The position numbers and the translations under genes are program-made. Positions 8,722 through 18,561 of a DNA stretch of 50,526 bases are shown one piece after another. The stretch covers positions 1 through 50,526 of the forward strand of contig LADP01000029.1 in NCBI GenBank assembly GCA_000961575.1. The letters are read 5' to 3'. This DNA comes from Peptococcaceae bacterium BRH_c8a. GTDB taxonomy: Bacteria; Bacillota; Desulfotomaculia; Desulfotomaculales; Desulfallaceae. Position 1 is the stretch's first letter. Each line of letters opens with the position of its first letter. A model generated the notes under the pieces. The model ran no database searches. It worked only from the letters and a program-made list of their open reading frames with translations, and had not been told where the DNA came from.

Positions 8722-9865
8722 GCACGTTCACCTCTTTGTATCGCTGCGCGCCCTGCTGTGAATCACCGCGCCGTTCGGTTGACTTGGGCTTGGCGAAAAT
8801 CATCCGCCCCGCCGCGGTCTGCAGCACGCTGGTTACCAGCACGGGTATGGTTTGGTTCATAAAGCGTTTACCGCCGTCCACAACGATCATGGTGCCGTCA
8901 TCCAGGTAAGCAACGCCCTGACCGGATTCTTTGCCTTCTTTGACTACCTGTACCACCATTTCCTCACCCGGCAGCACAATGGGTTTTACGGCATTGGCCA
9001 GCTCGTTGATGTTTAGCACTATGACCCCGTGCAGCTCGGCGACTTTATTTAGGTTAAAATCGTTGGTGAGTATTTTAGCCCCCAGCTTTTGGGCCAACTT
9101 GACCAGTTTGGTGTCCACTTCGGCGTTTTCATCCAGACCTTTGGTATTATCGTTAATTTGCACTTTCACCGTGGATTCCTTGCGCAGGTGGTTTAAAATA
9201 TCCAACCCCCGCCGCCCCCGGTTGCGCTTAAGCAAGTCCGATGAATCGGCAATGTGCCGCAGTTCTTCCAGCACAAAACCAGGCACCACCAGAGTGCCCT
9301 CAATAAAGCCGCTGGCACACAAATCTGCAATACGCCCGTCAATAATGACACTGGTATCAAGGAGTTTTTGGGAACTGCCCTTGCCTTCCAAAGCGGCTTT
9401 ATCCTTTGCTCCGCCCAGCCGGGCAAGACTGCCGATAAATCCGGCTATTTCCTCTCTTTTCTTGACACTGATAGTCATACCAAGATAGCCCAGCAGTAAA
9501 GTAAAGGCAACCCAAACCATCTTGCCGATAGCACCCATAAATGAAAAAACGGAGCCCAGTAAATTAGCTATTATGAGTCCGACAATCAAACCAACCGATC
9601 CCATAACCAGGTCTTGGACCGGCGTCTTGCTGAGCATTTGCTCCAGCAGTGCGGTTAACCATAAAGAAAATCGTATCAGCCACGGGGTCATCAGTATCCC
9701 CAGTACCAGACCGGCAAGAGTAGTTAGGCCGATAAAACCGGGGCCTAACTGGGGTATGGTTTCAGGCAGGGGCACAATGTCCTGGCCAACCAGGTACAGC
9801 CCGGAATATAATCCGGTTGCTGAAAATAAAAGAACCACAAAAATAAATATAATCTTTCTGGCCAC
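8714..9865 (-). CDS. Membrane PIN/TRAM-domain protein (YacL family)
   Basis: The gene encodes 383 residues when started at GTG 9865, which lies 7 nt from AAAGGAGGTG; the longer frame to 9940 lacks a ribosome site. There are four predicted membrane segments in the first 140 residues (for example IIFIFVVLLFSATGLYSGL and VGLIVGLIIANLLGSVFSF). A PIN nuclease domain begins at LLDTSVIIDGRIADL and contains TNDFNLNKVAE, and a C-terminal TRAM RNA-binding domain (EEMVVQVVKEGKESGQGV) follows. The family is found between carD/disA and ispD in Firmicutes. Its substrate is not established, and a membrane-anchored RNase is the usual inference. Confidence 0.9.
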   Translation of the reverse strand: MARKIIFIFVVLLFSATGLYSGLYLVGQDIVPLPETIPQLGPGFIGLTTLAGLVLGILMTPWLIRFSLWLTALLEQMLSKTPVQDLVMGSVGLIVGLIIANLLGSVFSFMGAIGKMVWVAFTLLLGYLGMTISVKKREEIAGFIGSLARLGGAKDKAALEGKGSSQKLLDTSVIIDGRIADLCASGFIEGTLVVPGFVLEELRHIADSSDLLKRNRGRRGLDILNHLRKESTVKVQINDNTKGLDENAEVDTKLVKLAQKLGAKILTNDFNLNKVAELHGVIVLNINELANAVKPIVLPGEEMVVQVVKEGKESGQGVAYLDDGTMIVVDGGKRFMNQTIPVLVTSVLQTAAGRMIFAKPKSTERRGDSQQGAQRYKEVNVLG

Positions 9866-10029
9866 TTGTTTCACCTCCTTTGCATGATGTTTATCAAACC
9901 GGGAGGCTGGGCAGCCCCAGCAGCCCAGTGAGATTAGCACATATAACTGTTAATTATTATTTACACAGGTATTTTATTCTATTATGGATGAATTATAAGT
10001 TTGTTTCAACTCTTTTTGGATATTTTTTC

Positions 10030-10066
10030 CGAAAAATAAAAATACGCCAGTTTTTCACTGGCGTAT
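10030..10066 (-). terminator. Intrinsic terminator of carD
   Basis: A 10-bp stem (10042-10051 with 10057-10066) has a 5-nt loop and, read on the minus strand, is followed by TTTTTATTTTTC. Its first bases lie inside the carD stop codon. Confidence 0.85.
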
Positions 10067-10542
10067 CAGGCAAACGCTCCTTCAATCATCGATTTTGTCT
10101 TATCCTCGTTCATCTCTGTAGCCAGTACCAATTCGCTGATTAATATTTGCCTGGCACTCTCTAGCATTTTTCTTTCTCCCGAGGAAAGACCTTTTTCTTT
10201 GTCTCGAGTAATCAGGTTCCTTACCACTTCGGCCACCTCGTAAACGTTGCCGCTCTTTATCTTTTCCAGGTTGGCCCGGTAGCGTCTGTTCCAATTGGAC
10301 GACATGCTGGTGGATTGTTCGCTCAGAATCCGGAAGACCCGCGTTACCCCGTCTCCGTCAATTACCTGGCGCAACCCCACATCCTTATAGTTAGTGACAG
10401 GTATCATAACTTTCATATCTCCAACCGGTAATCTTAGCACGTAGTACTTTTTGGTCTCTCCGAGAACCTCTTTTTCCTCGATGGACTCGATAACCCCGGC
10501 ACCGTGCATGGGATAAACAACTTTATCTCCGATATTGAACAA
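10066..10542 (-). CDS. CarD/CdnL-family RNA-polymerase-binding regulator
   Basis: The protein has 158 residues with an N-terminal Tudor-like RNAP-interaction domain (FNIGDKVVYPMHGAGVIE, about residues 1-60) and a helical C-terminal DNA-binding part (NWNRRYRANLEKIKSGNVYE onward). CarD/CdnL proteins bind the RNAP beta subunit and stabilise open complexes at rRNA and other promoters; that role is family knowledge. The start is TTG, 7 nt from AAGGAGGG. It has its own tandem promoters and its own terminator, so it is probably monocistronic here. Confidence 0.92.
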   Translation of the reverse strand: MFNIGDKVVYPMHGAGVIESIEEKEVLGETKKYYVLRLPVGDMKVMIPVTNYKDVGLRQVIDGDGVTRVFRILSEQSTSMSSNWNRRYRANLEKIKSGNVYEVAEVVRNLITRDKEKGLSSGERKMLESARQILISELVLATEMNEDKTKSMIEGAFA

Positions 10543-10572
10543 TTCCCGGCCCTCCTTACTTATTACAGAAAT

Positions 10573-10640
10573 ACTCTATCACAAATTATATCCCTTGTCA
10601 AGAAATAGTATATTGTAGCATAGCGTATTGCGGGTGTCAA
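10573..10640 (-). promoter_or_regulatory. Tandem promoters of carD
   Basis: On the minus strand TTGACA (10635-10640) lies 17 nt from TACAAT (10612-10617), a near-consensus promoter. A second TTGACA (10596-10601) lies 17 nt from TAGAGT (10573-10578). They are divergent from the plus-strand promoter at 10665-10694, with only 24 nt between the two -35 boxes. Confidence 0.75.
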
Positions 10641-10664
10641 TAATATTTTTTAATTTTCCCCAGT

Positions 10665-10694
10665 TTGACAGTCCAAGCAGCAGGCCGTTATAAT
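10665..10694 (+). promoter_or_regulatory. Consensus promoter of the 10731 gene
   Basis: TTGACA (10665-10670) and TATAAT (10689-10694) are both perfect hexamers with an 18-nt spacer. The TTG of the -35 box has been read as a start codon by frame calling, which is wrong because it lies upstream of the transcription start. Confidence 0.85.
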
Positions 10695-10730
10695 AACTGC
10701 ATGAGCGAATATAACCAAGGAGTGAAACCG

Positions 10731-11129
10731 TTGCTAAAAGATATGGTTTACGACGAATTCCAAAACACGGTTTCTGAACTGCTGCTATACAATCGCAGCA
10801 TCCTCGACCTACTGGCCAAATCACAGGAATCCAACGCCAGAATGAACCGGGCCGTAATTAAATCAGTGACCGGTTGCGGGTGCGTTAAAATAACCGCCCA
10901 AAAAAAGAAAATCCCTTCCGAGGTGCCACTGGAAGAACTTAGAAACCTCCTGGAATCCCACTTGGATGGCAAACTGTGCGACGGTTGCCGTGACACAGTG
11001 GAACAGGAAATCGGGCACGCGCTTTTTTATCTGGCCGCCCTATGCAATTTACTGGATCTGAATATTTATGACATACTGATTAAGGAGCAAAAATCGCTGC
11101 GGACGTTGGGGCTATTTAATATGGCATGA
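10731..11129 (+). CDS. Conserved Cys-motif protein of unknown function
   Basis: I do not assign a function. From TTG 10731 (AAGGAGTG lies 6 nt before it) the protein has 132 residues and opens LKDMVYDEFQNTVSELL. It is mostly helical, with a CGC near residue 45 and a CDGC near residue 85. The C-terminal stretch EQEIGHALFYLAALCNLLDL resembles the helix-packing pattern of MazG-like nucleotide pyrophosphohydrolases, but the acidic metal-binding residues are not evident. It is the only plus-strand gene inside an 18-kb minus-strand block, between disA and carD, and has a perfect sigma-A promoter. I believe similar proteins occur at this locus in related clostridia. Confidence 0.75.
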   Translation: MLKDMVYDEFQNTVSELLLYNRSILDLLAKSQESNARMNRAVIKSVTGCGCVKITAQKKKIPSEVPLEELRNLLESHLDGKLCDGCRDTVEQEIGHALFYLAALCNLLDLNIYDILIKEQKSLRTLGLFNMA

Positions 11130-11201
11130 TTACTGGGGTTATATTAGTATATTTCGACATCAATATCTAATTTCCTTTATGCAGTATATAACTTTTTTGA
11201 A

Positions 11202-11285
11202 GGGGTCAGGCCTGTCGTAACTTCCTAACTGCGAAATTGATATATGGACATAATACAGTTAGGAAGTTACGACAGGCCTGACCCC
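11202..11285. repeat. Perfect palindrome P3 (GGGGTCAGGCC family) after disA
   Basis: The 30-nt arms 11202-11231 and 11256-11285 are exact reverse complements with a 24-nt loop. The outer 21 nt equal those of P6, while the inner 9 nt differ from P6 in both arms together. It begins 4 nt beyond the disA stop codon. Confidence 0.95.
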
Positions 11286-11289
11286 CTGT

Positions 11290-12360
11290 TTAAACGTGGC
11301 GTTCTTGGGCCAGCTGTTCGCGATAACGTTGCAGCCCTTCCTTGATGGACCGGGCACGAACTTCTCCAATGCCTTCCACCGCGTCCAGTTCCTCTATAGT
11401 TGCACTAAGGATTTTACGGAACGCTGTAAACTCCTGAACCATGTTTTCGACCACCTGCATGGGCAAACGCGGTATTTTTTGCAATACCCGGTATCCGCGC
11501 GAGGTAACGCCTTGATCCAGGATACTGGCGCTGCCCGGGTAACCCAGAGCCCGCGCAATCAGGGAAAGATCCAGCAGGTCTTCGGCGGGCCAGCTGCTAA
11601 GCATGGCCATAATATTCTCCGGTGTCTTCTCCAGCCCCGGGGTGCTGTAGTCGTGAACCACCAAAAGGGCTTCATGGTCCACGTTGGCTACCAGTTCCTC
11701 CATTTGCATGATAATCAGGCGGCCTTCTGTCCCCAACTCACTTATGTAACGCTCAATTTCCTTGACCACACGCAAAACCATCTCGGTGCGTTGAATAACT
11801 TTGGTCACATCGAATAGTGTCACCGCATCCTCAAATTCAAGTATGCCCAGATTAGCCATTACCCGGTCTAGAACGCTGCGGTATTTTTCTAATGTCTGCA
11901 GTGCCTGGTTAGCCTTGGTGAGGATTACACTGAGGTCTTTTAATACATATTTCAGGCTGCCCTTATATATGGTTATGACTCCCCGCCGCTGGGAGATTGA
12001 TATCACCAGCGAATCGGTCTGTTTCGCCACCCGTTCCGCAGTGCGGTGTCTAATTCCCGTTTCGCTGGACGGTATGCTCAGGTTGGGAATTAGCTGGGTA
12101 TTGGCAGCAATAATGTTTTTGATGTCTTTACCGATAATAATAGCGCCGTCCATTTTCGCCAGTTCATACAGGTTAGCCGGCGTAAAAGGGGCATTGACTG
12201 CAAAACCACCCTCGGCAAGCTCCATTATTTCCGGTCCATCGCCAATGACCAGCAACCCGCCGGTCTTGGCCCGCAAAATATTTTCCAGGCCATCCCGTAA
12301 CGCTGTTCCGGGTGCCACAGTGCGTAGTACTTTAAGCAACCTGTCTTCCACTTTGTTCAT
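11290..12360 (-). CDS. disA: DNA-integrity-scanning diadenylate cyclase
   Basis: DisA condenses two ATP into cyclic di-AMP and scans DNA for branched structures, pausing synthesis at damage; in Bacillus this controls sporulation entry. The N-terminal DAC domain has DGA at residues 71-73 and RHR at 104-106 (GIRHRTAERVA). A helical linker and a C-terminal RuvA-like helix-hairpin-helix domain (LDAVEGIGEVRARSIKEGL) follow. The length of 356 residues is normal. It follows radA by 110 nt; in B. subtilis RadA and DisA interact functionally. A TATAAT lies upstream in the gap, but I could not match a -35 box. Confidence 0.97.
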   Translation of the reverse strand: MNKVEDRLLKVLRTVAPGTALRDGLENILRAKTGGLLVIGDGPEIMELAEGGFAVNAPFTPANLYELAKMDGAIIIGKDIKNIIAANTQLIPNLSIPSSETGIRHRTAERVAKQTDSLVISISQRRGVITIYKGSLKYVLKDLSVILTKANQALQTLEKYRSVLDRVMANLGILEFEDAVTLFDVTKVIQRTEMVLRVVKEIERYISELGTEGRLIIMQMEELVANVDHEALLVVHDYSTPGLEKTPENIMAMLSSWPAEDLLDLSLIARALGYPGSASILDQGVTSRGYRVLQKIPRLPMQVVENMVQEFTAFRKILSATIEELDAVEGIGEVRARSIKEGLQRYREQLAQERHV

Positions 12361-12470
12361 CCCCCAAATATTGCCACTTAAAAACTAATTCATTATAAAG
12401 TATGTTTGAAGAAACTTGAGCGTGTTCACGTCGAATTTTGCTTTAGACTTATTCCCTTTTTAGTATATGC

Positions 12471-13826
12471 TTAACCAAATAAAAGTTCAAACGCCTCGGC
12501 CAGTGTGGCTGCCTCCATAATTTGCAACCCGGGCTCGGCAGGGATATCTTTCTGCCGCGGGATGACACAGCGCCTAAAACCTAACCGGGCTGCTTCGCGC
12601 ACCCGTTTTTCCACTGCCGACACGGGCCGAAGTTCGCCAGTAAGACCCAATTCACCCAGGACAACGGTATCCCCGCCAATGACACGTTCCCGGAAACTGG
12701 AAGCCAGAGCCACCGCTATACCTAAGTCCACAGCCGGTTCATCGATACGTACCCCGCCCACAACGTTCACGTAGGCATCATATTTACCCAGCATCAATCC
12801 CAACCGCTTTTCCAGCACCGCCATAATTAGCGCCGTCCGGTTGTGGTCCACTCCGGTGGTCATGCGCCGGGGCACCCCAAAGGATGTGGGGCTTACCAGC
12901 GCCTGCATTTCTACCAGCAGCGGCCTGGTACCCTCCATAGTAGGTACTACCACCGAGCCGGCGGCGGCCCGGTGTGCATAGTCCATCAGGAAAAATGATG
13001 ACGGGTTGGTTACCTCACGCAATCCGGTACCGGACATTTCAAAGATGCCGATTTCGTTGGTGGAACCGAAACGGTTTTTAACACCGCGCAAAATCCGAAA
13101 GGATTGGTGCCTTTCACCTTCAAAATATAAGACCACGTCCACCATGTGTTCCATCACCCGGGGCCCGGCAATCATTCCTTCCTTGGTCACGTGCCCGACA
13201 ACAAATACTGAGATAGAACGCTCCTTGGCCAGGCGCATTAGCCGCGCCGTGCACTCCCGCACCTGGCTGACGCTGCCCGGCGATGAACCCAGAGCCGGAT
13301 CGTACATGGTCTGGATGGAATCCACCACCATTAACAGCGGATTAACTTTGCCCACCTGTTTTTCCACTGCATCCAGGTCGGTTTCGGCATACAGGTATAG
13401 ATCCGGCCTTACTGCACCAAGCCTGTCCGCCCTAAGCCTAATTTGCCGGGTCGACTCCTCACCAGATACATATAGTACCCGACTACCGCTGGAACTGATG
13501 GTTCCGGCGACCTGCAGCATCAAAGTGGATTTTCCAATTCCGGGGTCGCCGCCCACAAGCACCAGTGAGCCCGGCACCAGTCCACCGCCCAACACCCGGT
13601 CCAACTCAGCCATGCCGGTAGACCGCCGCTCATCATCCACCAGGGATACCTCGGTTACCGCAATTGGCGCCTCACCACCGGCAGCGGCGGTGCGGCTTGC
13701 ACGCCCGGTCGGCAGCGCCTCTTCAATATAGGTGTTCCATTCTCCGCACCCGGCACACCGGCCCATCCAACGGGAGGTGAAATGCCCGCACGCGTTACAA
13801 TAAAAACCGGTTTTTTTGGCAGACAT
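12471..13826 (-). CDS. radA: DNA repair protein RadA (Sms)
   Basis: RadA is a RecA-related helicase that drives branch migration in recombination. The order of parts is a C4 zinc finger (C10, C13, C24, C27 in CNACGHFTSRWMGRCAGC), Walker A GGDPGIGKST at about 92-101, the RadA-specific KNRFGSTNEIGIFEM, and a C-terminal Lon-protease-like domain (LGIAVALASSF onward). The 451-residue length is normal. It sits between clpC and disA as in B. subtilis. A GGGAGAG ribosome site precedes the ATG. Confidence 0.97.
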   Translation of the reverse strand: MSAKKTGFYCNACGHFTSRWMGRCAGCGEWNTYIEEALPTGRASRTAAAGGEAPIAVTEVSLVDDERRSTGMAELDRVLGGGLVPGSLVLVGGDPGIGKSTLMLQVAGTISSSGSRVLYVSGEESTRQIRLRADRLGAVRPDLYLYAETDLDAVEKQVGKVNPLLMVVDSIQTMYDPALGSSPGSVSQVRECTARLMRLAKERSISVFVVGHVTKEGMIAGPRVMEHMVDVVLYFEGERHQSFRILRGVKNRFGSTNEIGIFEMSGTGLREVTNPSSFFLMDYAHRAAAGSVVVPTMEGTRPLLVEMQALVSPTSFGVPRRMTTGVDHNRTALIMAVLEKRLGLMLGKYDAYVNVVGGVRIDEPAVDLGIAVALASSFRERVIGGDTVVLGELGLTGELRPVSAVEKRVREAARLGFRRCVIPRQKDIPAEPGLQIMEAATLAEAFELLFG

Positions 13827-13889
13827 GGTAAACTCTCCCGTAAAAATTGTTTACTTATTATAGCATGAGCTCATAATCCTTGAAAAGCA

Positions 13890-13964
13890 TGGTGCCAGGT
13901 GTTGCAAGTTGGTTTGTTGCAAATCGAAGATTTGCAACAAACCAACTTGCAACACCTGGCACCA
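13890..13964. repeat. Perfect palindrome P4 (GGTGCCAGG family) after clpC
   Basis: The arms 13890-13925 and 13929-13964 (36 nt) are exact reverse complements around GAA. It starts 21 nt past the clpC stop. The right flank (AAAGCCTACCACCC) is shared, inverted, with the flank of P5 at 19057-19072. Confidence 0.95.
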
Positions 13965-13985
13965 AAGCCTACCACCCGGTTCCCC

Positions 13986-16430
13986 TTAGATCTTCTCCAC
14001 CATCAGGTCATCCTCGGCCTCGCGGTGGATGCGTACCCGGTCGCCGCGTTTGAAGGTGCCGCGCAGCATTTCCTCGGACAGCCGGTCTTCAATTTCCTTC
14101 TGGATGGCCCGGCGCAGGGGTCTGGCGCCGTAGTCCTCGTCAAAGCCCTCCCGGGCCAGGTATTCCATCGCCGGCTCGGTAACTTTCACTTCGATCTCAT
14201 GCTCGGCCAGCCGCTGGGCCACCTCGCGCACCATTAGCCTGACGATGTCCTTGATGTGTTCCCGGTTCAAGGAGTGGAACACGATGCTCTCGTCAAGCCG
14301 GTTGAGGAACTCGGGCCGGAAGGTGCGCCGCAGTTCGTCAGTGAGCTTTTTCTTCATCCCTTCGTAACCCGAGTCACGATGATCGTCAGTCCTGAATCCC
14401 AAGGTAGTTTCCCGCTTAATCATACTCACGCCCACATTAGAGGTCATAATAATGACGGTGTTGCGGAAGTCCACGGTACGGCCCTTGGCGTCGGTCAGCC
14501 GGCCGTCCTCCAGCACCTGTAGCAGCACGTTGAACACATCAGGGTGCGCTTTTTCAATTTCGTCCAGCAGCACCACCGAATAAGGTTTACGGCGCACCGC
14601 CTCGGTTAGCTGGCCGCCTTCATCGTAGCCTACGTAACCCGGAGGTGCCCCCACCAGGCGGCTGACAGCATGTTTTTCCATGTATTCACTCATGTCCATC
14701 CGGATGATGGCGTCTTCATCGCCAAAGAGGGCCTCAGCCAGGGCCCGGGCCAGTTCGGTCTTGCCTACACCAGTGGGGCCCAGGAAGATAAAAGAGCCAA
14801 TGGGCCGTTTGGGATCTTTAAGCCCGGCCCGGGCGCGGCGGATAGCCCGGGAAACCGCTTTAACGGCTTCATCCTGGCCAATCACCCGCTGGTGCAGGAT
14901 TGATTCCATCTGCAGCAGTCGCTCGGACTCTTCCTCGGCCAGTTGGCGAACCGGGATGCCGGTCCAACTGCCTACAATCTGGGCTATATCTTCAGCGGTC
15001 ACCTCAAGCTCGGCACCGCCCTTCTGCTTCTGCCAGCTGCCGCGCATGTTTTCCAGTTCGCCCCGCAGTTTACTTTCCTCGTCCCTCAGTTGGGCCGCCT
15101 TTTCAAACTCCTGGTTATTAACTGCGGATTCTTTTTCTTTCTGCACTTCCTCAATGCGCCCTTCAAGCTCTTTAACCTCGGGTGGCGCGGTAAGCACCTG
15201 CAGCCGCACCCGGGAACCGGCTTCATCCATCAGGTCAATGGCCTTATCGGGCAGGAAACGGTCGGCGATATAACGGTCACCCAGCCGGGCGGCAGCCTCT
15301 AACGCTTCATCGGTGATCCGGACCCGGTGATGGGCTTCGTACCGATCCCGCAGCCCTTTTAAAATCTCCACTGTTTCCTCTACGGTGGGCTGATCCACTG
15401 TGATAGGCTGGAAGCGCCGTTCCAGGGCGGAATCCCGCTCGATGTATTTGCGGTATTCGTCCAGGGTAGTGGCGCCGATGCACTGTAGTTCCCCCCTGGC
15501 CAAAGCAGGCTTTAAAATGTTGGCGGCATCGATGGCCCCCTCAGCTGCACCGGCCCCAATGATGGTGTGCAGTTCATCAATAAATACAATGATGTTTTTC
15601 TCCCGCGTGATTTCTTCCACCACTTTTTTAAGCCGGTCCTCAAACTCGCCCCGGTACTTGGTGCCGGCCACCAGAGAGGCCAGGTCCAGGGTCACCAACC
15701 GCTTGTCGTTTAACACCTCGGGCACGCTGCCGGCGATGATGCGCTGGGCCAGGCCTTCTACAATAGCGGTTTTGCCGACTCCGGGGTCACCAATAAGCAC
15801 CGGGTTGTTTTTCGTGCGGCGACTTAAGATCTGCACCACCCGCTCAATTTCCTTTTCCCGGCCAACCACGGGGTCCAACCCATCTTCTTTGGCCATAGCG
15901 GTAAGATCCCGGCCAAATTGTTCCAGGGCCACAGTGTTACCGCCGCAGGCGCCGCCGGCACAACCTTGCTGGGACTGCTGCCCCTGAGGCGCACCGCCGT
16001 TGCCGCCCAAAAGATGAGCTACCAAATGAAGCATTTTGTCTTGGTCCACACCAAAAGCGGCTAGAATCTGAGCCGCCATGCCTTCTCCTTCGCGGATTAA
16101 GCCTAGTAGGATATGTTCAGTGCCCACGTAGCTGTTACCCATGCGGCGGGCTTCTTCTACCGAAAGTTCAATCACCTTTTTTACCCGGGGCGTCGGCACT
16201 ATTTCTTTAACCTCGTTTTCCCCCCGGCCGCTGGCTTGTTCAACTATTGCACGCACCTGATCGGCTTCGATGCCCAGCTCAGCCAGCGCCTTGGCCGCCA
16301 CGCCTTCGCCTTCTCTAATCAGGCCCAGCAGCACATGCTCAGTACCAAGGTAGGGGTGGTTTAGCCCGCCTGCTTCTTCCCTGGACAGTATAAACACCTT
16401 TTGAGCTTTTTGCGTAAATCTCCCGTTCAT
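13986..16430 (-). CDS. clpC: ATP-dependent Clp protease ATPase subunit ClpC
   Basis: ClpC is a HSP100 unfoldase that feeds substrates, including arginine-phosphorylated ones, to ClpP. It has two Clp-N repeats (residues 1-145, each with [16 protein letters not shown]-like sequence), AAA-1 with Walker A GDPGVGKT at 214-221 and Walker [10 protein letters not shown], a UVR/coiled-coil M domain ([18 protein letters not shown]), and AAA-2 with [16 protein letters not shown]. The linker at about 148-165 is Gln/Gly-rich and holds two Cys (GCAGGACGG), which is unusual. It starts 5 nt after mcsB in the ctsR operon. The length of 814 residues is normal. Confidence 0.97.
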   Translation of the reverse strand: MNGRFTQKAQKVFILSREEAGGLNHPYLGTEHVLLGLIREGEGVAAKALAELGIEADQVRAIVEQASGRGENEVKEIVPTPRVKKVIELSVEEARRMGNSYVGTEHILLGLIREGEGMAAQILAAFGVDQDKMLHLVAHLLGGNGGAPQGQQSQQGCAGGACGGNTVALEQFGRDLTAMAKEDGLDPVVGREKEIERVVQILSRRTKNNPVLIGDPGVGKTAIVEGLAQRIIAGSVPEVLNDKRLVTLDLASLVAGTKYRGEFEDRLKKVVEEITREKNIIVFIDELHTIIGAGAAEGAIDAANILKPALARGELQCIGATTLDEYRKYIERDSALERRFQPITVDQPTVEETVEILKGLRDRYEAHHRVRITDEALEAAARLGDRYIADRFLPDKAIDLMDEAGSRVRLQVLTAPPEVKELEGRIEEVQKEKESAVNNQEFEKAAQLRDEESKLRGELENMRGSWQKQKGGAELEVTAEDIAQIVGSWTGIPVRQLAEEESERLLQMESILHQRVIGQDEAVKAVSRAIRRARAGLKDPKRPIGSFIFLGPTGVGKTELARALAEALFGDEDAIIRMDMSEYMEKHAVSRLVGAPPGYVGYDEGGQLTEAVRRKPYSVVLLDEIEKAHPDVFNVLLQVLEDGRLTDAKGRTVDFRNTVIIMTSNVGVSMIKRETTLGFRTDDHRDSGYEGMKKKLTDELRRTFRPEFLNRLDESIVFHSLNREHIKDIVRLMVREVAQRLAEHEIEVKVTEPAMEYLAREGFDEDYGARPLRRAIQKEIEDRLSEEMLRGTFKRGDRVRIHREAEDDLMVEKI

Positions 16431-16435
16431 AAGAT

Positions 16436-17503
16436 TTAATCCTCCTGGTTTAAACTTTTCCTAATTAAATCGGCCCGCAATACATCCCTCTGCAGGGGAG
16501 TAAGCTCACCCTGCCGTTCCTGGAATAAAAACGCGGGCCTGGTCATAATCATCAATTCAATAAGCTGGCCTGGTTTGGTACCTTCAGTCAAACCAAGATC
16601 AAGACCCATTTTTAGGTCGGATAACCGGCGCATGCTCTCTTCAGAGGAGATAATCCGGGCGTGTTTCAGGATCCCATAAGATCGCCCCACCCGATCCTGA
16701 AGTTGATCCAGCCGCTCACGCAACAGCACCCTACGCGCCTCGCGCTCCTGAAGCATCAATTGCCCGGCCACAGAAACCAGACTATTGATAATTTCTTCCT
16801 CGGTATGCCCCATAGTAACCTGGTTGGAAATCTGGAACAGGTTGCCCAGGGCCTCGGTGCCTTCGCCATAAAGGCCACGGACGGCAAAACCAAGCTTGGA
16901 AATGCTGGCGAAAATTCCCCTGACCTGGTCCAACAGCACCAGACCTGGTAAATGCAGCATTACCGAGGCCCGCAGGCCGGTACCGGCGTTGGTGGGACAG
17001 GCGGTCAGGTAGCCGTATTTCTCCGAAAAAGCAAAGTCGATGGCCTTTTCCAGTCCGTCGTCCACCCGGTCCACCAACTCCCAGGCTTTTTTAAGCTGTA
17101 ACCCCGGCAGCAGGCACTGAATCCGCAGGTGATCTTCCTCATTAATCATCACGCTGAGCACCTCGTCATCCCGCAGGGCCACTGCCTTTTGTTCGTGGTT
17201 TTGCAGCAGGTCGGGGCTGATTAGGTGCTTCTCCACTAGTATCTGTCTCTCCACCGGGGTCAATTCAACCATACGGGTAACTTCAAATTTACCGGCCAAC
17301 TCTAACATTAATTCACTTTCCAGCACGGGCTGGACGGTATTGATAATCTCCCCGGCTTTTTCCTGGCCCAGCAGGTGTGGAAAGGGATACCCTTTCAGGT
17401 TGCGGGCTATCCTGACCCGGCAGCTAATGGCAATATCCCCGTTTAACCCATCGGTTTCCATCCAGGCGCTATAAGCTTTGTTAACTGTATCCCTAATACC
17501 CAC
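16436..17503 (-). CDS. mcsB: Protein-arginine kinase
   Basis: McsB phosphorylates arginine side chains, marking damaged proteins (and CtsR) for ClpCP. It is a phosphagen-kinase-like enzyme: the ATP-binding segment [18 protein letters not shown] lies at about 26-43 and the active-site Cys lies in [17 protein letters not shown] (C169). The C-terminal dimer and phosphoarginine-pocket region ([16 protein letters not shown] area) is present. The length of 355 residues is normal. It starts 11 nt after mcsA and is the third gene of the ctsR operon. Confidence 0.96.
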   Translation of the reverse strand: MGIRDTVNKAYSAWMETDGLNGDIAISCRVRIARNLKGYPFPHLLGQEKAGEIINTVQPVLESELMLELAGKFEVTRMVELTPVERQILVEKHLISPDLLQNHEQKAVALRDDEVLSVMINEEDHLRIQCLLPGLQLKKAWELVDRVDDGLEKAIDFAFSEKYGYLTACPTNAGTGLRASVMLHLPGLVLLDQVRGIFASISKLGFAVRGLYGEGTEALGNLFQISNQVTMGHTEEEIINSLVSVAGQLMLQEREARRVLLRERLDQLQDRVGRSYGILKHARIISSEESMRRLSDLKMGLDLGLTEGTKPGQLIELMIMTRPAFLFQERQGELTPLQRDVLRADLIRKSLNQED

Positions 17504-17514
17504 GGGCTCCCCTC

Positions 17515-18024
17515 CTACAATTCCTGTTCCAACTGCTTAATTTGGTCACGCAGTTTGGCCGCCTTCTCGAATTCTTCTGCGGCCACCGCCTCCCGCAACT
17601 GGTTGCGCAGTTCTTCTTTTTGCCTAATAAACCTAATTTGGCCCCCGGTACGTACCGGTACTTTGCCGGTATGATTACATGAACCATGGATTCTTTTCAT
17701 TAACGGATCCAGGCGGTCGCCGAAATGTTGGTAGCAATCACCGCACCCCAGCAACCCTTTTTTAGCCAGCAGGCTCTCCGGCATGCTGCAAACCTGACAT
17801 TTGACGTCTTCCCGGGCCTGGGGCGTAAACTGCTGTACTCCGGGCATCTGGTTCCAAAAACAAGCCAAAAAATTGTGCAGGTTCATCTGCGGCAAAAAAC
17901 CAAGCCCTTCGGCCTGCACCTGCCCGGCACAGATTTCACAAAGATCCATCTTCCTTTGCTTATTGTTAATCACTTCGGTGTAGTGTACGGTGGCCGGTCT
18001 TTCCTGACACCTTTCACAAAGCAT
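17515..18024 (-). CDS. mcsA: McsA, activator of the arginine kinase
   Basis: McsA is the zinc-binding partner that activates McsB. The Cys pairs are CERC, CEIC, CQVC and CGDC, and the C-terminal UVR domain (LREAVAAEEFEKAAKLRDQI) matches the UVR helix of ClpC. I chose ATG 18024 so that the protein opens LCERCQERPATVHY as in homologues; an in-frame TTG two codons earlier is closer to GGAG and is a real alternative. The length is about 169 residues. It lies between ctsR and mcsB with short gaps. Confidence 0.93.
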   Translation of the reverse strand: MLCERCQERPATVHYTEVINNKQRKMDLCEICAGQVQAEGLGFLPQMNLHNFLACFWNQMPGVQQFTPQAREDVKCQVCSMPESLLAKKGLLGCGDCYQHFGDRLDPLMKRIHGSCNHTGKVPVRTGGQIRFIRQKEELRNQLREAVAAEEFEKAAKLRDQIKQLEQEL

Positions 18025-18045
18025 ATTCAATCACGCTCCGGGTAG

Positions 18046-18519
18046 TTATTTATTTTGGTTCTTGAACAAAGTTATCAGCACAGATTTTATAATATTAGCC
18101 CGCAGTTGGTTCCGGGCCGGTTGTCCAATACGCAGCACATTACGAAGGATTACAGAGTTTATTAAGGCCGCCTCCCGGTGGGTGATGATACCTTCTTCCA
18201 GCAGCCGCGTCAGTATCGCCACGGCACCCCGCTCGGAAATACTGTCGTCCACCAGGTCGACGATCTCGGCAATTAAATCAATTTCCCCGGTGTTGAGGGG
18301 TACTCTTTCGATGCGCACATAGCCCCCACCGCCCCGGCGGCTTTCCACCGTGTATCCGCGGGCAATGGTAAACCTGGTGGTAAGCACGTAATTAATCTGC
18401 GAAGGAGCGCAGTTAAACTTTTCGGCCAGTTCGTTGCGCTGTATTTCAATTAATTTTTTTCCGCTCTCACTCATTAAACTATTTAAATAGCTCTCAATAA
18501 GGCTGGCCAGACTAGCCAT
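18046..18519 (-). CDS. ctsR: Transcriptional repressor CtsR
   Basis: CtsR is the class III heat-shock repressor of clp genes. The N-terminal winged helix (LIESYLNSLMSESGKKLIEI, then CAPSQINYVLTTRFT) is followed by the glycine-rich wing RRGGGGYVRI, the thermosensing tetraglycine loop of CtsR. The C-terminal domain (AAILTRLLEEG-like, here AVAILTRLLEEGIITHREA) is the part phosphorylated by McsB. The length is 157 residues. It heads the ctsR-mcsA-mcsB-clpC operon and is preceded by a promoter with an overlapping repeat that is probably its own operator. Confidence 0.96.
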   Translation of the reverse strand: MASLASLIESYLNSLMSESGKKLIEIQRNELAEKFNCAPSQINYVLTTRFTIARGYTVESRRGGGGYVRIERVPLNTGEIDLIAEIVDLVDDSISERGAVAILTRLLEEGIITHREAALINSVILRNVLRIGQPARNQLRANIIKSVLITLFKNQNK

Positions 18520-18561
18520 TTTTAATCAACACCTCCCAACATAAGATAAGCCGGCCAAATC

